Source: Halomonas sp. (GTDB lineage Bacteria; Pseudomonadota; Gammaproteobacteria; Pseudomonadales; Halomonadaceae). Taken from it: DNA of 64,000 nucleotides. Below the pieces are notes generated by a model. That model made no database searches. It was given only the letters and a program-made list of their open reading frames with translations, and had not been told where the DNA came from. The stretch covers positions 1 to 64,000 of the forward strand of contig NZ_REBQ01000118.1 in NCBI RefSeq assembly GCF_007692655.1, written 5' to 3'. Position 1 is the first letter of the stretch. Every line of letters begins with the position of its first letter. Below, one piece after another: positions 1-10,757 of the stretch. The translations under genes and the position numbers were made by a program.

Positions 1-490
1 GCTTGGTTAAGGTGCGTGCGAAGGCTCTGTAGTCCCTTGTAGTCCAATCCATCATCGGGGCCACAGAAAAAAGCCGCCCCCGGTTTGCACTATTTTCTTT
101 AATTAAGTCAGTCATTTAATAATATTGTTAGCCGGATTAAACGCAGCTAAATTGCCTCTGAAGAGCGTAATTAACGCACTCAATGTACCCACAGTGTACC
201 AAACCACGATATTGGCCCATGCCTCAAAAAAACCTGGTACACCTCGAGAGCTTTCTCATAGGTGGTGTGATTATGCGCGCCATTGTACGTAAGAAAAGGC
301 GTTCAGCACATAGCCTTTCAGTAGAGATCGCTGGTAAGGAAAAAAAGCTCCATAGAGGTGTGTTTTGAGCCGAGCTATGGCACTGAAAAGGCCGATTGCT
401 TCTCTGTAAACTGTGGTTTATATCCCAAGTTATGTTTTCACTGCATGCTGATGCGCCTTAACAAGCTGGACATAAGGTATAGCAGCCCCC

Positions 491-1297
491 TCACGCCGTA
501 AACACCGTATACACCATCTGCAGCGCTAACCCCATCAGCATAAAAGCGAATACCCGTTTGAGCAGTTTGACCGGTAGCCTGTGGGCGAGCTTAGCGCCGA
601 TGGGGGCGGTGAGAATGCTAAAAGGTGCCATTAACAGGAACGCAGGCAGGTAAACATAGCCTAATGCTGCACTGGGTAAGCCCGCAGTTCCCCAGCCGTT
701 AATGATGTAGCCTAATGCGCCGGCAACGGCGATGGGTAGCCCTATGGCCGCGGAGGTGCCAATAGCGCGGGGAAGCTTGACGTTGCACCATGTCAGAAAT
801 GGGACTGTTAGCGAACCGCCGCCGATGGCTACTAACGCTGAGATACCGCCAATGCCCAGGCCAACGCCGCTGACGCCCATAGGCCCTGGCAAGCCACGGT
901 TTGGTTTGGGTTTGAGGTTGGCTAACATTTGAAGCGACATCAGCATCATAAAGCAGGCAAAAAAGATGGCTAGGCCGCGAGTGGGAATGAGCGCGGCAAT
1001 AAAGGTCGCCAGGAAGGTGCCGAGTAATATGCCGGGGGTAATAAAGCGCACGATGTCCCAGCCAACAGCCCCGTGACGATGATGGGAAAGCAGGCTGGCG
1101 GTGGACGCGGGAATGATAGCGGCCATTGCCGTGCCTAATGCTAAATGAGCGAGATGCTCATAGGGAACGCCCTGCAGCACAAAAAGCGACGTGAGGATGG
1201 GTACCATAATGCCACCACCACCGATGCCCAGTAGGCCTGCCATGATCCCTACAAAACCGCCTAATGCTATGTATGCTATCCACCAAATGATGTCCAA
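491..1297 (-). CDS. Sulfite exporter TauE/SafE family membrane protein
   Basis: 268-aa polytopic protein; N-terminal GxxxGIMAGLLGIGGGGIMVP and internal GIGGISALVAIGGGSLTVP motifs typical of TauE/SafE duplicated halves. Confidence 0.9.
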   Translation of the reverse strand: MDIIWWIAYIALGGFVGIMAGLLGIGGGGIMVPILTSLFVLQGVPYEHLAHLALGTAMAAIIPASTASLLSHHRHGAVGWDIVRFITPGILLGTFLATFIAALIPTRGLAIFFACFMMLMSLQMLANLKPKPNRGLPGPMGVSGVGLGIGGISALVAIGGGSLTVPFLTWCNVKLPRAIGTSAAIGLPIAVAGALGYIINGWGTAGLPSAALGYVYLPAFLLMAPFSILTAPIGAKLAHRLPVKLLKRVFAFMLMGLALQMVYTVFTA

Positions 1298-1445
1298 AGC
1301 TTCAACCCCTGAAAAAGTATCTTGTTAGCACGATAAGGGCATTGTACCGGAAGGTGGATGATTCGCGTGGCGAAAAGTGCTATTCGAATGTGGTGGCGGC
1401 TGAGCAGTGGTAAGCTTCTAGTTATGCAATGTTTAGGGAGTTCGT

Positions 1446-2039
1446 ATGCGCAACATAATAAGTAATGTCGGAGTGCTGGTTGTGTTTGTTTCGTTGTTGG
1501 TAGGTTGTGGTGAAACAGAGGAACCATCGCCTGAGACGGATTCAACCGCGCAAGAACAAACAGAGCAATCGCCAGCTCCTGAACCTGAAGTTGCTGAAGA
1601 AGAAGTAGAGCCCCTTGAGGTTGATATCTCGACGGATGTAGCGCTGCGAACGGATCGGCGTTTAATGGTGGAAGGTGAAAGCAACTTACCTGACGGTACG
1701 CAGCTACAAATTGTGGTTGAGCGCGAAATCAGCCGAGTGCGTTGGCAGGCGCGTACCAGCGTAGCAGGAGGTTCGTTTTCGGCGGGGCCATTTGGCTCTG
1801 GCAGTGGTTTGCCGGATGGTGGCTATATTGTGCGCGTCGAGGTTGCTGAAGGCAGTGTTCAGCCTCGAGAGGTGCAGGCGGTCATCGGTGATCAAGGGCA
1901 ACATTTGGCGGGAGAACTGGTTCGTCAATCCCGCCATGGGTTGGGTCAAGTGGCCACCTACTCACGACGCTTCTTGGTGGGGAGTGAGCCAAGACAAACG
2001 CGTGACCAGGTGGAAGTTCTAGAAGTACCGGGGATGTAG
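1446..2039 (+). CDS. Hypothetical lipoprotein with acidic/proline-rich N-terminal linker
   Basis: Signal peptide with lipobox LLVGC, then an E/P-rich low-complexity segment; ATG start. Confidence 0.7.
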   Translation: MRNIISNVGVLVVFVSLLVGCGETEEPSPETDSTAQEQTEQSPAPEPEVAEEEVEPLEVDISTDVALRTDRRLMVEGESNLPDGTQLQIVVEREISRVRWQARTSVAGGSFSAGPFGSGSGLPDGGYIVRVEVAEGSVQPREVQAVIGDQGQHLAGELVRQSRHGLGQVATYSRRFLVGSEPRQTRDQVEVLEVPGM

Positions 2040-2044
2040 ATGCT

Positions 2045-2569
2045 TTAGGCAGGATGCCAATGGGCTAACAATACTGCATGAATCGACGTGTCACTGGGGG
2101 CTTTTGCAAAGTGCTCGATGACAAAACGCTCTTCACGTTGCACGACGTAATGGCCCGCTTTGTGAAACACATGGGTTGGGCCTAGCAGCAGTAGATCACC
2201 AGAAGCTACCGGTGAAAAATCTGTCTCTGGGCCTGGAGTTGCCATCACACAGGGTGCTTTCCAATCAATGTTCAGAGGCAAGTGGCTAGGGACTTTAATG
2301 GTAGTTGCCTGTACCTGTTCCCAGGGGAGGGGACCAGTATGGGTCAACGTTAATAGCTCGGGCGCGCTTTCACCTTCCAAAAGTGTAGCCAGAGAGCAGT
2401 CAAGTGAATCAGCGAGCGCAACAAGACGTTCGTGACCAATCTGTTTGATTGCACCGGACTCCCAATAAGAGATGGTGACATCTGACACGCCAACTTTCCG
2501 TGCAAGGGCGGCTTTGTTGAGCTTGGCCCTAAGCCTCAGTTGCTTGATACGTGAGCCTAGCGATTCCAT
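2045..2569 (-). CDS. XRE-family helix-turn-helix transcriptional regulator
   Basis: N-terminal HTH (RIKQLRLRAKLNKAALARKVGVSDVTISYWESG) plus C-terminal sensor-like domain. Confidence 0.85.
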   Translation of the reverse strand: MESLGSRIKQLRLRAKLNKAALARKVGVSDVTISYWESGAIKQIGHERLVALADSLDCSLATLLEGESAPELLTLTHTGPLPWEQVQATTIKVPSHLPLNIDWKAPCVMATPGPETDFSPVASGDLLLLGPTHVFHKAGHYVVQREERFVIEHFAKAPSDTSIHAVLLAHWHPA

Positions 2570-2818
2570 TTCGTTTTCCTGTTGATGAGTTAAGTTGAAT
2601 AAGCTCGTTTAAGGGATTCCACCGCAAGGTGGCGCTATGAACATACAGTATAAGTCGGGACTAGATTTTATGTATGCACTCAAGGTGTTGCCGGGGCCAT
2701 ACTAAGCGATTGTGGTTTAGCCCGCATTAGTGGACGAAAAACGTAGAGCTAAATTCTCTGACGCTTTCTTGCACCAGTCGTTCCCTGCCTAAGGCCTGTT
2801 GGTTGCGCCTAAGGTGCG

Positions 2819-2824
2819 TATAAT
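2819..2824 (+). promoter_or_regulatory. Candidate -10 element (TATAAT) of the gltX promoter
   Basis: Perfect TATAAT 33 bp upstream of the gltX ATG; -35 is weak. Confidence 0.4.
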
Positions 2825-2857
2825 ATCGCCATGCCTTTTTGCCTATAGGACGTTTTC

Positions 2858-4339
2858 ATGACCGTACGTACTCGCATTGCTCCTTCTCCCACTGGCGATC
2901 CTCACGTTGGTACGGCCTACATAGCGCTTTTTAACCTATGTTTCGCGCGCCAGCATGGCGGCCAGTTTATTCTGCGTATTGAAGATACGGACAGAGTGCG
3001 CTCGACACCTGAATCAGAGCAAATGATTCTTGATTCTCTGCGCTGGTTGGGTCTTGAGTGGGATGAAGGCCCTGATGTAGGTGGTCCCCATGGCCCTTAT
3101 CGGCAAAGTGAGCGCGGTGATATTTACGCCGAGCACGCCCAGCAGTTGTTAGACGCTGGCCACGCGTTTAAATGCTACCGCACCAGTGAAGAGCTGGATG
3201 AAATGCGTGAAGCGCGTAAAGCTTCTGGCCTGCAGTTGGCGTTAAAACCAGCGGACCTGGCGCTGGATGCGCAAGAGCAAGCACGCCGCGAACAAGAAGG
3301 CTGGCCTTACGTTGTGCGTATGAATGTGCCTACTGACGGTGTGTGCGTTGTAAAAGATATGCTGCGCGGCACCATAGAGGTGGAGTGGGCGCAGGTAGAT
3401 GCACAAATCCTGCTTAAGTCAGACGGCATGCCTACCTACCATTTGGCCAACGTGGTGGATGACCACTTGATGGACATCACTCATGTCCTTCGTGGCGAAG
3501 AGTGGATTAACTCAGCGCCTAAGCATCAACTGCTCTACGAGTATTTTGGCTGGCAAATGCCTGAGCTGTGCCATATGCCGCTGCTGCGTAACCCGGATAA
3601 ATCCAAGCTCTCTAAGCGTAAAAACCCCACATCTATCAATTATTACCGTCGCATGGGTTTCTTGCCCCAGGCAGTGACTAACTATTTGGGGCGCATGGGA
3701 TGGTCCATGCCTGACGAGCGCGAAAAATTCGCACTGTCTGAAATGATAGCGGAGTTCGATGTTCAGCGGGTTTCCTTAGGCGGTCCGGTGTTTGACCTGG
3801 AAAAACTGACGTGGCTGAACGGTGTGTATATCCGTGAAGACCTGGATGACGATGCGCTGTTATCTGCCTTGCGTGACTGGGCCTTCAATGAAGCCTACGT
3901 TAAGCAGATCTTGCCACAGGTTCGGCCGCGGGTGGAGACGCTGTCTCAAGTCATGCCATTAGCAGGACATTTTTTCTCGGGCCTGCCAGCGTTAAGCGAT
4001 GACGCGTTTGATAGCGTCAAGATGGAGCAAGAAGAGCTGGTAAAACTCTTGCAGTTCCTCGTTTGGCGGCTTGAAGGCGTATCGGCCTGGCACAAAGAAG
4101 CATTGTTAGCAGAGGTTAAGCGGCTGTCTGAGCATTTTGAGTTGAAGATGAAAGCCTTTCTGGCGCCGGTGTTTATTGCCATTACCGGCAGCACTTCTAG
4201 CACTTCGGTGATGGATGCCATGGCCATTCTGGGGTCGGATATGACACGCGCACGACTCCGTAACGCTATTGAGGTGTTAGGCGGGGTGTCCAAAAAGCAG
4301 GCCAAGCGCTTTGAAAAAGAGTTTCGTGACGTTGCGTAA
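2858..4339 (+). CDS. gltX: Glutamyl-tRNA synthetase
   Basis: 493 aa; HIGH-like motif [21 protein letters not shown] and KMSKS-like KSKLSKRK. Confidence 0.97.
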   Translation: MTVRTRIAPSPTGDPHVGTAYIALFNLCFARQHGGQFILRIEDTDRVRSTPESEQMILDSLRWLGLEWDEGPDVGGPHGPYRQSERGDIYAEHAQQLLDAGHAFKCYRTSEELDEMREARKASGLQLALKPADLALDAQEQARREQEGWPYVVRMNVPTDGVCVVKDMLRGTIEVEWAQVDAQILLKSDGMPTYHLANVVDDHLMDITHVLRGEEWINSAPKHQLLYEYFGWQMPELCHMPLLRNPDKSKLSKRKNPTSINYYRRMGFLPQAVTNYLGRMGWSMPDEREKFALSEMIAEFDVQRVSLGGPVFDLEKLTWLNGVYIREDLDDDALLSALRDWAFNEAYVKQILPQVRPRVETLSQVMPLAGHFFSGLPALSDDAFDSVKMEQEELVKLLQFLVWRLEGVSAWHKEALLAEVKRLSEHFELKMKAFLAPVFIAITGSTSSTSVMDAMAILGSDMTRARLRNAIEVLGGVSKKQAKRFEKEFRDVA

Positions 4340-4507
4340 CGTTTAATAAGCATAGTGAGCAAGGGAGCGCCTATGTTATGCCTCAGTGCTTGGCCACGCA
4401 TGTTGGGATACATGTTTGTTTCAGTACCCCGGCTAAGCAAATAGGCGCTTTTGCTATTGACGAAGGTCCGTTTAATCAGTATTCTACGCTCCGTCTTCGC
4501 GACATGT

Positions 4508-4583
4508 GGGGCCTTAGCTCAGCTGGGAGAGCGCAACACTGGCAGTGTTGAGGTCAGCGGTTCGATCCCGCTAGGCTCCACCA
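4508..4583 (+). tRNA. tRNA-Ala (anticodon GGC)
   Basis: 76-nt cloverleaf: acceptor GGGGCCT/AGGCTCC, anticodon loop CTGGCAG, TTCGATCC T-arm, encoded CCA. Confidence 0.95.
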
Positions 4584-4617
4584 ATTAACATTAAGCGCGT
4601 GAAGCAGCTTGTAATAC

Positions 4618-4693
4618 GTCCCATTCGTCTAGTGGTCTAGGACACCGCCCTTTCACGGCGGTAACAGGGGTTCGAACCCCCTATGGGACGCCA
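4618..4693 (+). tRNA. tRNA-Glu (anticodon TTC)
   Basis: 76-nt cloverleaf: GTCCCAT/ATGGGAC acceptor, CCTTTCACGG anticodon arm, GGTTCGAACC T-arm, encoded CCA. Confidence 0.96.
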
Positions 4694-5375
4694 TCAATTC
4701 TCTATCCCCATCCGAATTTTTCTAGCAATGAGCCTTCTCATCTGCTGATTTTTTGCATTCCTGTTGTTTATGGAAGCGCTCACAGAATCGCTACAAATCG
4801 CCTTTTTTTGGACAATTTTATGCTTGACTTGTCCACTTTTGCGATTTCGATTTTGAGGTTGTGCACAACCCTTTGTTGTTGGCGCAAAAAAACTTGAACA
4901 GAACTTAAACCCTTTAAAATCAGCGTCTTACGGTAGGTTAAAAAATAACCAATTTAAGGCTGGCCCACTGTCCATGGCGATTGCGGGACGTTTTGAAGTG
5001 GTTGTGAACAGGGTTATCCACAGATAGTGTGGAAAACCTTAATCCAGTCGCTGCTACTCAAAAGTCAAGGGCTATTAGGCTATTCTTAGGCGTATTAATA
5101 ATGGCCACGGCGCTCTGTGAATCTTCATGATGGAGCAAAAGAGGCGGTTGGCCATGTGGCGCTCCATTGGTGATGGCCTGAGTGTGGTCTACGCGGCCTT
5201 AGAGAGCTTCTCAGAGTGCGTGCTTGTTTTTAGGGTGTCCCCATTGCTGTGGGGGGGCTTAAAGGCGTGTGGAGAGGTGTTGGAGGCTTGAGCCTTATGA
5301 TGCCGAATTGGCCAGAACGCAAAAGGCCACCCGTGAAGGTGGCCTTTGATCTTGCTATTGAGCGGGGAGGTTTAT

Positions 5376-6662
5376 TTATTTCGTCGGGTAGTCACGCTGG
5401 TCTTTGCCTATGTAAAGCTGGCGAGGACGTCCAATTTTGTAACTTTCGCTATGCATTTCGTGCCAATGAGAGATCCAGCCAATGGTGCGTGACACCGCAA
5501 AGATAACGGTGAACATATTGGTAGGAACACCCATTGCTTTCAGGATGATGCCCGAATAGAAGTCGACGTTCGGATACAGCTTGCGCTCAATAAAGTAGTC
5601 ATCTTCCAGCGCGATTTGTTCAAGGCGCTTGGCGATTTTGAGCTGTGGGTCGTCAGCCATGCCGAGCTCGGCAAGCACTTCATCGCAGGTCTCTTTCATG
5701 ACCTTGGCGCGCGGATCAAAATTGCGATAAACGCGGTGCCCGAAGCCCATTAGCTTGAACGGGTCTTCTTTATCCTTGGCTTTATCGACAAAGCGCTGAA
5801 TGTTTTCTTCAGAGTCTTCGCCAATCTCGTCTAGCATCGTTAGTACGGCTTCGTTAGCGCCGCCGTGAGCAGGGCCCCAAAGTGCCGCAATACCTGCGCT
5901 GATGCAGGCGAACGGATTGGCACCCGTGGAGCCTGCCAGGCGTACGGTAGAGGTAGAGGCGTTCTGTTCATGGTCCGCATGCAGCATAAAGATGCGATCC
6001 ATGGCCTTCGCGTAGACCGGGTTGATCTTATACTCTTCGCAAGGGTTGCTGAACATCATGTAGAGGAAGTTCTCTGCATAGCTCAAGTCATTGCGCGGGT
6101 AGTTGAAGGGTTGTCCAACATTGTACTTATGCGACATCGCTGCCAGCGTCGGCATTTTAGCAATTAAGCGGATCGCGCTGATGATGCGGTCTTCTTCTTG
6201 AGTAATGTCCATGTGGTCATGGTAGAAGGCGGCTAAGCCACCGACGACGCCACACAAGATAGACATCGGGTGCGCATCGCGGCGGAACCCTTTGAAGAAG
6301 TTATTGATTTGGTCGTGAACCATGGTGTGGTTGCGGATTCGTGATTCAAATTCCGCGTACTGTTCATCGTTGGGCAGCTCACCAAATAGCAAGGTGTAGC
6401 ACATCTCAACAAAGTTGGACTCTTTGGCCAGTTGATCAATAGGGTAGCCGCGATGCAGCAATACACCTTTGCCGCCATCGATATACGTGATGGCGGACTG
6501 GCAGGAAGAGGTGGCCATAAAGCCGGGATCGTAGGTGAACAGGCCTTCAGCGCCTAAGCCACGTACATCAATTACATCGGGGCCAAGTGTGCCGGAATAC
6601 ATGGGTAGTTCGATCGGTTTGTCCAGACCGTCTACCGTCAATGTCGCTTTCCTGTCAGCCAT
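5376..6662 (-). CDS. gltA: Citrate synthase (type II)
   Basis: 428 aa; [19 protein letters not shown], [28 protein letters not shown] motifs. Confidence 0.98.
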   Translation of the reverse strand: MADRKATLTVDGLDKPIELPMYSGTLGPDVIDVRGLGAEGLFTYDPGFMATSSCQSAITYIDGGKGVLLHRGYPIDQLAKESNFVEMCYTLLFGELPNDEQYAEFESRIRNHTMVHDQINNFFKGFRRDAHPMSILCGVVGGLAAFYHDHMDITQEEDRIISAIRLIAKMPTLAAMSHKYNVGQPFNYPRNDLSYAENFLYMMFSNPCEEYKINPVYAKAMDRIFMLHADHEQNASTSTVRLAGSTGANPFACISAGIAALWGPAHGGANEAVLTMLDEIGEDSEENIQRFVDKAKDKEDPFKLMGFGHRVYRNFDPRAKVMKETCDEVLAELGMADDPQLKIAKRLEQIALEDDYFIERKLYPNVDFYSGIILKAMGVPTNMFTVIFAVSRTIGWISHWHEMHSESYKIGRPRQLYIGKDQRDYPTK

Positions 6663-7173
6663 GCTGGCCTCCTTTCGAATTCTGGTTGGGACGTAAAGTC
6701 GTTATTGCGCATACCGCGCCAGCTAAAAGGCTTGCCCACTATAGAAGTGTGCGACATTTTGTCAATTAGCCGAAACGCTACGCATATCTAGGCATAGTTG
6801 TACAAATATTGTTGTTATGGGTAATTTTTGTATATGATGAAGAGGTGCGCAATATGGTGTTGTGTCAGAAGATCGTCGATAGGTTAACATAATACCTTAA
6901 CAGGCTTATCAAACTGCTCACCTGCTGTCACTATAACCATGCTGCAGTGCAAAATCGACACAGGATGGAGGGTTTTTTCTTGCACCATAGTCGAGTTAGG
7001 CCTGAGTTCAGTTTGTAAGCGAGGGCGAAGGTTCTTATAATCCACGGCGCGCGACCGGCAGGTAGGTGGTCGTGCCCGACTTGGCAACGGCCGAGCCCCT
7101 TCCAGCAACCACCGCCCGCTCGGGCCATGCCCGAACCTGTCGTAGAGCGGGCCAAGAGAGTGTGTACAAAGCC

Positions 7174-7551
7174 GTGAATAGCAAACGACCCGTAAACCTA
7201 GACCTTTCTACAATACATTTCCCATTGCCGGCACTGACGTCGATCACGCACCGCATCACGGGTGTTATCTTGTTCGTTGGTCTGATTTTCGCCTTTTGGG
7301 CGCTGGGTAAATCCTTATCATCTCCTGCGGGGTTTGATGCCGTGAGCAGCGCCTTGGCCAATAACGTACTGGCTAAGCTGATTGCATGGGGGCTGCTGTC
7401 TGCCTTGGCATTCCATTTTGTGGCCGGTGTTAAGCACTTGTTGATGGACGCCGATATTGGGGTAACCCTTGAGGGAGGCGTGAAAAAAGCGCAGATCACC
7501 GTCGTGGTCAGCGCTGTTCTAATCATTCTGGCAGGAGTTTGGGTATGGTAA
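7174..7551 (+). CDS. sdhC: Succinate dehydrogenase cytochrome b556 subunit
   Basis: MNSKRPVNLDLSTIHFPLPALTSITHRITG; GTG start chosen over the longer ORF start (7066); first gene of sdhCDAB. Confidence 0.9.
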   Translation: MNSKRPVNLDLSTIHFPLPALTSITHRITGVILFVGLIFAFWALGKSLSSPAGFDAVSSALANNVLAKLIAWGLLSALAFHFVAGVKHLLMDADIGVTLEGGVKKAQITVVVSAVLIILAGVWVW

Positions 7552-7892
7552 CTAACATTACGAGTTTTAGCCGTAGTGGGCTGTCTGATTGGCTGATGCA
7601 GCGGGTTTCTGCTGTCATTCTAGCTCTTTACACCGTTTTCATTGTTGCTTACCTGCTGCTTAATCCAAACCTTGATTATTATGCTTGGAGCGGCCTGTTC
7701 AATCAGACGTGGATGCGTATTTTCTCGCTGCTGGCGTTTATTTCAATTGCAGCGCACGCCTGGATCGGTCTGTGGACCGTCACCACTGACTATCTCAAGT
7801 CTACTCGCCTGCGCGTGGGTGCCCAAGGTGTGATTATTCTGGGCATTTTCGTGTATCTGGTGTGGGGCATTCAAATTCTGTGGGGAGCTTGA
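7545..7892 (+). CDS. sdhD: Succinate dehydrogenase hydrophobic membrane anchor
   Basis: DWLMQRVSAVILALYTVF and HAWIGLWTVTTDY heme/quinone-region motifs; overlaps the sdhC end. Confidence 0.93.
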   Translation: MVTNITSFSRSGLSDWLMQRVSAVILALYTVFIVAYLLLNPNLDYYAWSGLFNQTWMRIFSLLAFISIAAHAWIGLWTVTTDYLKSTRLRVGAQGVIILGIFVYLVWGIQILWGA

Positions 7893-7895
7893 TAC

Positions 7896-9668
7896 ATGTC
7901 GAATCTACGTAGCCTGACGTTTGACGCCATCATTATTGGTGGTGGTGGCTCTGGCCTGCGAGCCGCATTGGAGCTTGCGAAGTCCGGTAAAAAGACGGCC
8001 GTGTTATCGAAAGTGTTCCCTACGCGCTCTCACACCGTGTCGGCCCAAGGTGGTATTACCTGCGCAATTGCGTCAGACGATCCAAACGATGACTGGCGCT
8101 GGCACATGTACGACACCGTTAAAGGCGGTGACTATATTGCTGACCAGGACGCGGCTGAGTATATGTGTTCTGAAGGTCCTAAAGCGGTGTTTGAACTTGA
8201 GCACATGGGCCTGCCGTTTTCGCGTCTGGATAATGGTCGCATCTACCAGCGCCCATTTGGTGGTCAGTCGAAAAACTTTGGTGAAGGTGGTCAGGCGGCA
8301 CGTACCTGCGCCGCAGCTGACCGTACCGGCCATGCGCTATTGCACACGCTTTATCAGAACAACCTGAAGAATAATACCGTGTTCCTTAATGAATGGTACG
8401 CGGTGGATCTGGTTAAAAACGCTAACGGCGACGTGGTTGGCTGTATCGCCATGTGCATCGAAACCGGCGAAGTGGTCCACGTCAAATCCAAGGCGACCGT
8501 TCTCGCCACCGGTGGTGCAGGTCGTATATACGCCTCCACTACCAATGCGTTGATCAATACCGGTGACGGTATCGGCATGGCCATGCGTGCGGGCTTCCCC
8601 ATGCAGGATATGGAAATGTGGCAGTTCCACCCAACCGGTATCTACGGTGCAGGAACGCTGGTCACTGAAGGTTGTCGTGGCGAAGGCGGCTACCTGATCA
8701 ATAAAGACGGTGAGCGCTTTATGGAGCGTTACGCGCCGAATGCCAAAGACTTGGCGGGTCGTGATGTTGTTGCACGCTCCATGGTCATGGAAATTCTTGA
8801 AGGTCGCGGCTGTGGCGAGAAGGGTGATCACGTCTTCTTGAAGCTTGATCACCTGGGCGAAGAAGTTCTTGGCAAACGCCTGCCGGGTATCGTTGAGCTT
8901 TCCAAGACCTTTGCTCATGTGGATCCGGCAAAAGACCCGATTCCTGTTGTGCCGACCTGCCACTACATGATGGGTGGTATTCCCACCAATATTCATGGTC
9001 AGGCGATCACTCAGGACGACAGCGGTAAAGATCATATTATTAACGGTCTATTTGCCTGTGGTGAGGCGGCGTGCGTATCCGTACACGGCGCGAACCGTCT
9101 GGGCGGCAACTCACTGCTTGATCTCGTGGTCTTTGGGCGCGCTGCGGGCATGTTCATCGAAGGCGCGTTGAACGAAGGCATTGAATACCTGGATGCGTCC
9201 GAGACTGACGTTGAATCGGCGATGAAGCGGATTACGCGCTGGAACGAATCGGAAGGTGGCGAAAGCATCCCCGAACTGAAAGCTGAGCTGCAAGAAATCA
9301 TGCAGACCTCTTTTGGTGTATTCCGTGAAGAGAAAAACATGCTGGAAGGCGTCGATAAGCTGGCGCAACTGCGCGAACGCATCGGTAATGCTTACCTGCC
9401 TGACAAGTCCAATGCCTTCAACACCGCGCGTGTTGAGGCCCTGGAGCTTGATAATTTGATGGAAGTGGCAGAAGCGACGGCGATCGCTGCCCTGAAGCGT
9501 AATGAGAGCCGCGGCGCGCACTCACGCTATGACTATCCAGACCGTGATGATGTCAACTGGCTGAAGCACTCACTCTACTTCCCAGCGACGAAAGAGCTGA
9601 AGAAGCGTGACGTTAACTTCAAACCGAAAACGGTTGATACCTTCGAGCCTAAGGTTCGTACCTACTAA
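7896..9668 (+). CDS. sdhA: Succinate dehydrogenase flavoprotein subunit
   Basis: 590 aa; FAD motif [48 protein letters not shown]. Confidence 0.98.
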   Translation: MSNLRSLTFDAIIIGGGGSGLRAALELAKSGKKTAVLSKVFPTRSHTVSAQGGITCAIASDDPNDDWRWHMYDTVKGGDYIADQDAAEYMCSEGPKAVFELEHMGLPFSRLDNGRIYQRPFGGQSKNFGEGGQAARTCAAADRTGHALLHTLYQNNLKNNTVFLNEWYAVDLVKNANGDVVGCIAMCIETGEVVHVKSKATVLATGGAGRIYASTTNALINTGDGIGMAMRAGFPMQDMEMWQFHPTGIYGAGTLVTEGCRGEGGYLINKDGERFMERYAPNAKDLAGRDVVARSMVMEILEGRGCGEKGDHVFLKLDHLGEEVLGKRLPGIVELSKTFAHVDPAKDPIPVVPTCHYMMGGIPTNIHGQAITQDDSGKDHIINGLFACGEAACVSVHGANRLGGNSLLDLVVFGRAAGMFIEGALNEGIEYLDASETDVESAMKRITRWNESEGGESIPELKAELQEIMQTSFGVFREEKNMLEGVDKLAQLRERIGNAYLPDKSNAFNTARVEALELDNLMEVAEATAIAALKRNESRGAHSRYDYPDRDDVNWLKHSLYFPATKELKKRDVNFKPKTVDTFEPKVRTY

Positions 9669-9695
9669 TCTCCGCATTGACGAGAGGGAGTCACA

Positions 9696-10406
9696 ATGTC
9701 CAATCTTCAGGTATCTGTATATCGTTACAATCCAGAAACCGACTCCGCACCTTACATGCAGGAGTTTCAGGTCGATACCAAAGGCCGCGATGTGATGGTG
9801 CTGGATGTTCTTCATATGATGAAAGAACAAGACAGTGGCCTGGCGTTCCGCCGTAGCTGTCGTGAAGGTGTGTGCGGTTCCGATGGCATGAACATGAACG
9901 GCAAAAACGGCTTGGCATGCATTACGCCGCTGTCGGACGTGGTCAAAGGCGACAAGCTGACCCTGCGTCCGCTGCCGGGCTTGCCGGTTATTCGCGATAT
10001 GGTGGTCGATATGGGCTTGTTCTATAAGCAGTACGAGCGCATTCAGCCGTACCTGCAGAACGACACCCCGGCGCCTGCCATTGAGCGTCTTCAATCACCG
10101 GAAGAGCGTGACAAGCTAGACGGCCTATATGAGTGTATTCTATGCGCATGCTGTTCAACGTCTTGCCCGTCGTTCTGGTGGAACCCAGAGAAGTTTGTCG
10201 GGCCAGCGGGTCTGCTGCAGTCTTACCGCTTCCTGGCTGATTCTCGCGATACGGCCACCAGCGAGCGTTTGAGCAATCTGGAAGATCCGTTCTCGGTATT
10301 TCGCTGCCGCGGCATCATGAACTGTGTGGCGGTATGCCCAAAAGGCCTCAATCCCACACGTGCGATTGGTAAAATTCGCGAAATGTTACTCGCTGATGCT
10401 ACCTAA
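9696..10406 (+). CDS. sdhB: Succinate dehydrogenase iron-sulfur subunit
   Basis: CREGVCGSDGMNMNGKNGLAC and CILCACCSTSCPSFWW Fe-S motifs. Confidence 0.98.
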   Translation: MSNLQVSVYRYNPETDSAPYMQEFQVDTKGRDVMVLDVLHMMKEQDSGLAFRRSCREGVCGSDGMNMNGKNGLACITPLSDVVKGDKLTLRPLPGLPVIRDMVVDMGLFYKQYERIQPYLQNDTPAPAIERLQSPEERDKLDGLYECILCACCSTSCPSFWWNPEKFVGPAGLLQSYRFLADSRDTATSERLSNLEDPFSVFRCRGIMNCVAVCPKGLNPTRAIGKIREMLLADAT

Positions 10407-10503
10407 GCCTATGACATATGAGTAAAAAAGCGTTTACCACTTAAGTTGAGTAATAATGCCACTTAAATCATGACGCTTCGCTTGTTATCATAGGGTTTGT
10501 CAC

Positions 10504-10528
10504 GCGGTGCGGCGTCACGTCGCACCGC
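10504..10528. other. Hairpin in the sdhB-sucA intergenic region
   Basis: GCGGTGCGGCG tca CGTCGCACCGC, 11 bp with one G-U; no T-tract. Confidence 0.6.
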
Positions 10529-10543
10529 TGATCAGACAAGTTT

Positions 10544-10572
10544 GAAAGCCGGTACCTTGGGTACCGGCTTTC
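10544..10572. other. 13-bp perfect stem-loop between sdhB and sucA
   Basis: GAAAGCCGGTACC ttg GGTACCGGCTTTC; no T-tract follows. Confidence 0.7.
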
Positions 10573-10757
10573 GAGCATGAATTGAAGACGAATTAACTGT
10601 AGTAACCGTTACAAGATGAACAGCTAGACGAACAGGGTTTCCGACCAAAGGTCGGCGCCGCCGGCAAATGTCCCGCCCCGCCGGCAGGGCAATAGCGATG
10701 TCGCCGCACTTTTGCGACGATACCGATACCACCCCATCAGTGCAGGGTGACCGAGAG

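Noticed and set aside
183-368. 61-aa ORF at the window start
   Set aside because: Too short, no family, no good ribosome-binding site; not called as a CDS.
3946-4440. 164-aa minus-strand ORF
   Set aside because: Mostly antisense to the gltX 3' end; Ser/Thr-rich shadow composition.
5014-5022. Possible chromosomal origin because of the DnaA box
   Set aside because: Only one exact box, no clustered boxes and no origin-associated genes nearby; kept only as a low-interest observation.
8337-9035. 232-aa minus-strand ORF
   Set aside because: Antisense to sdhA, typical shadow ORF composition.
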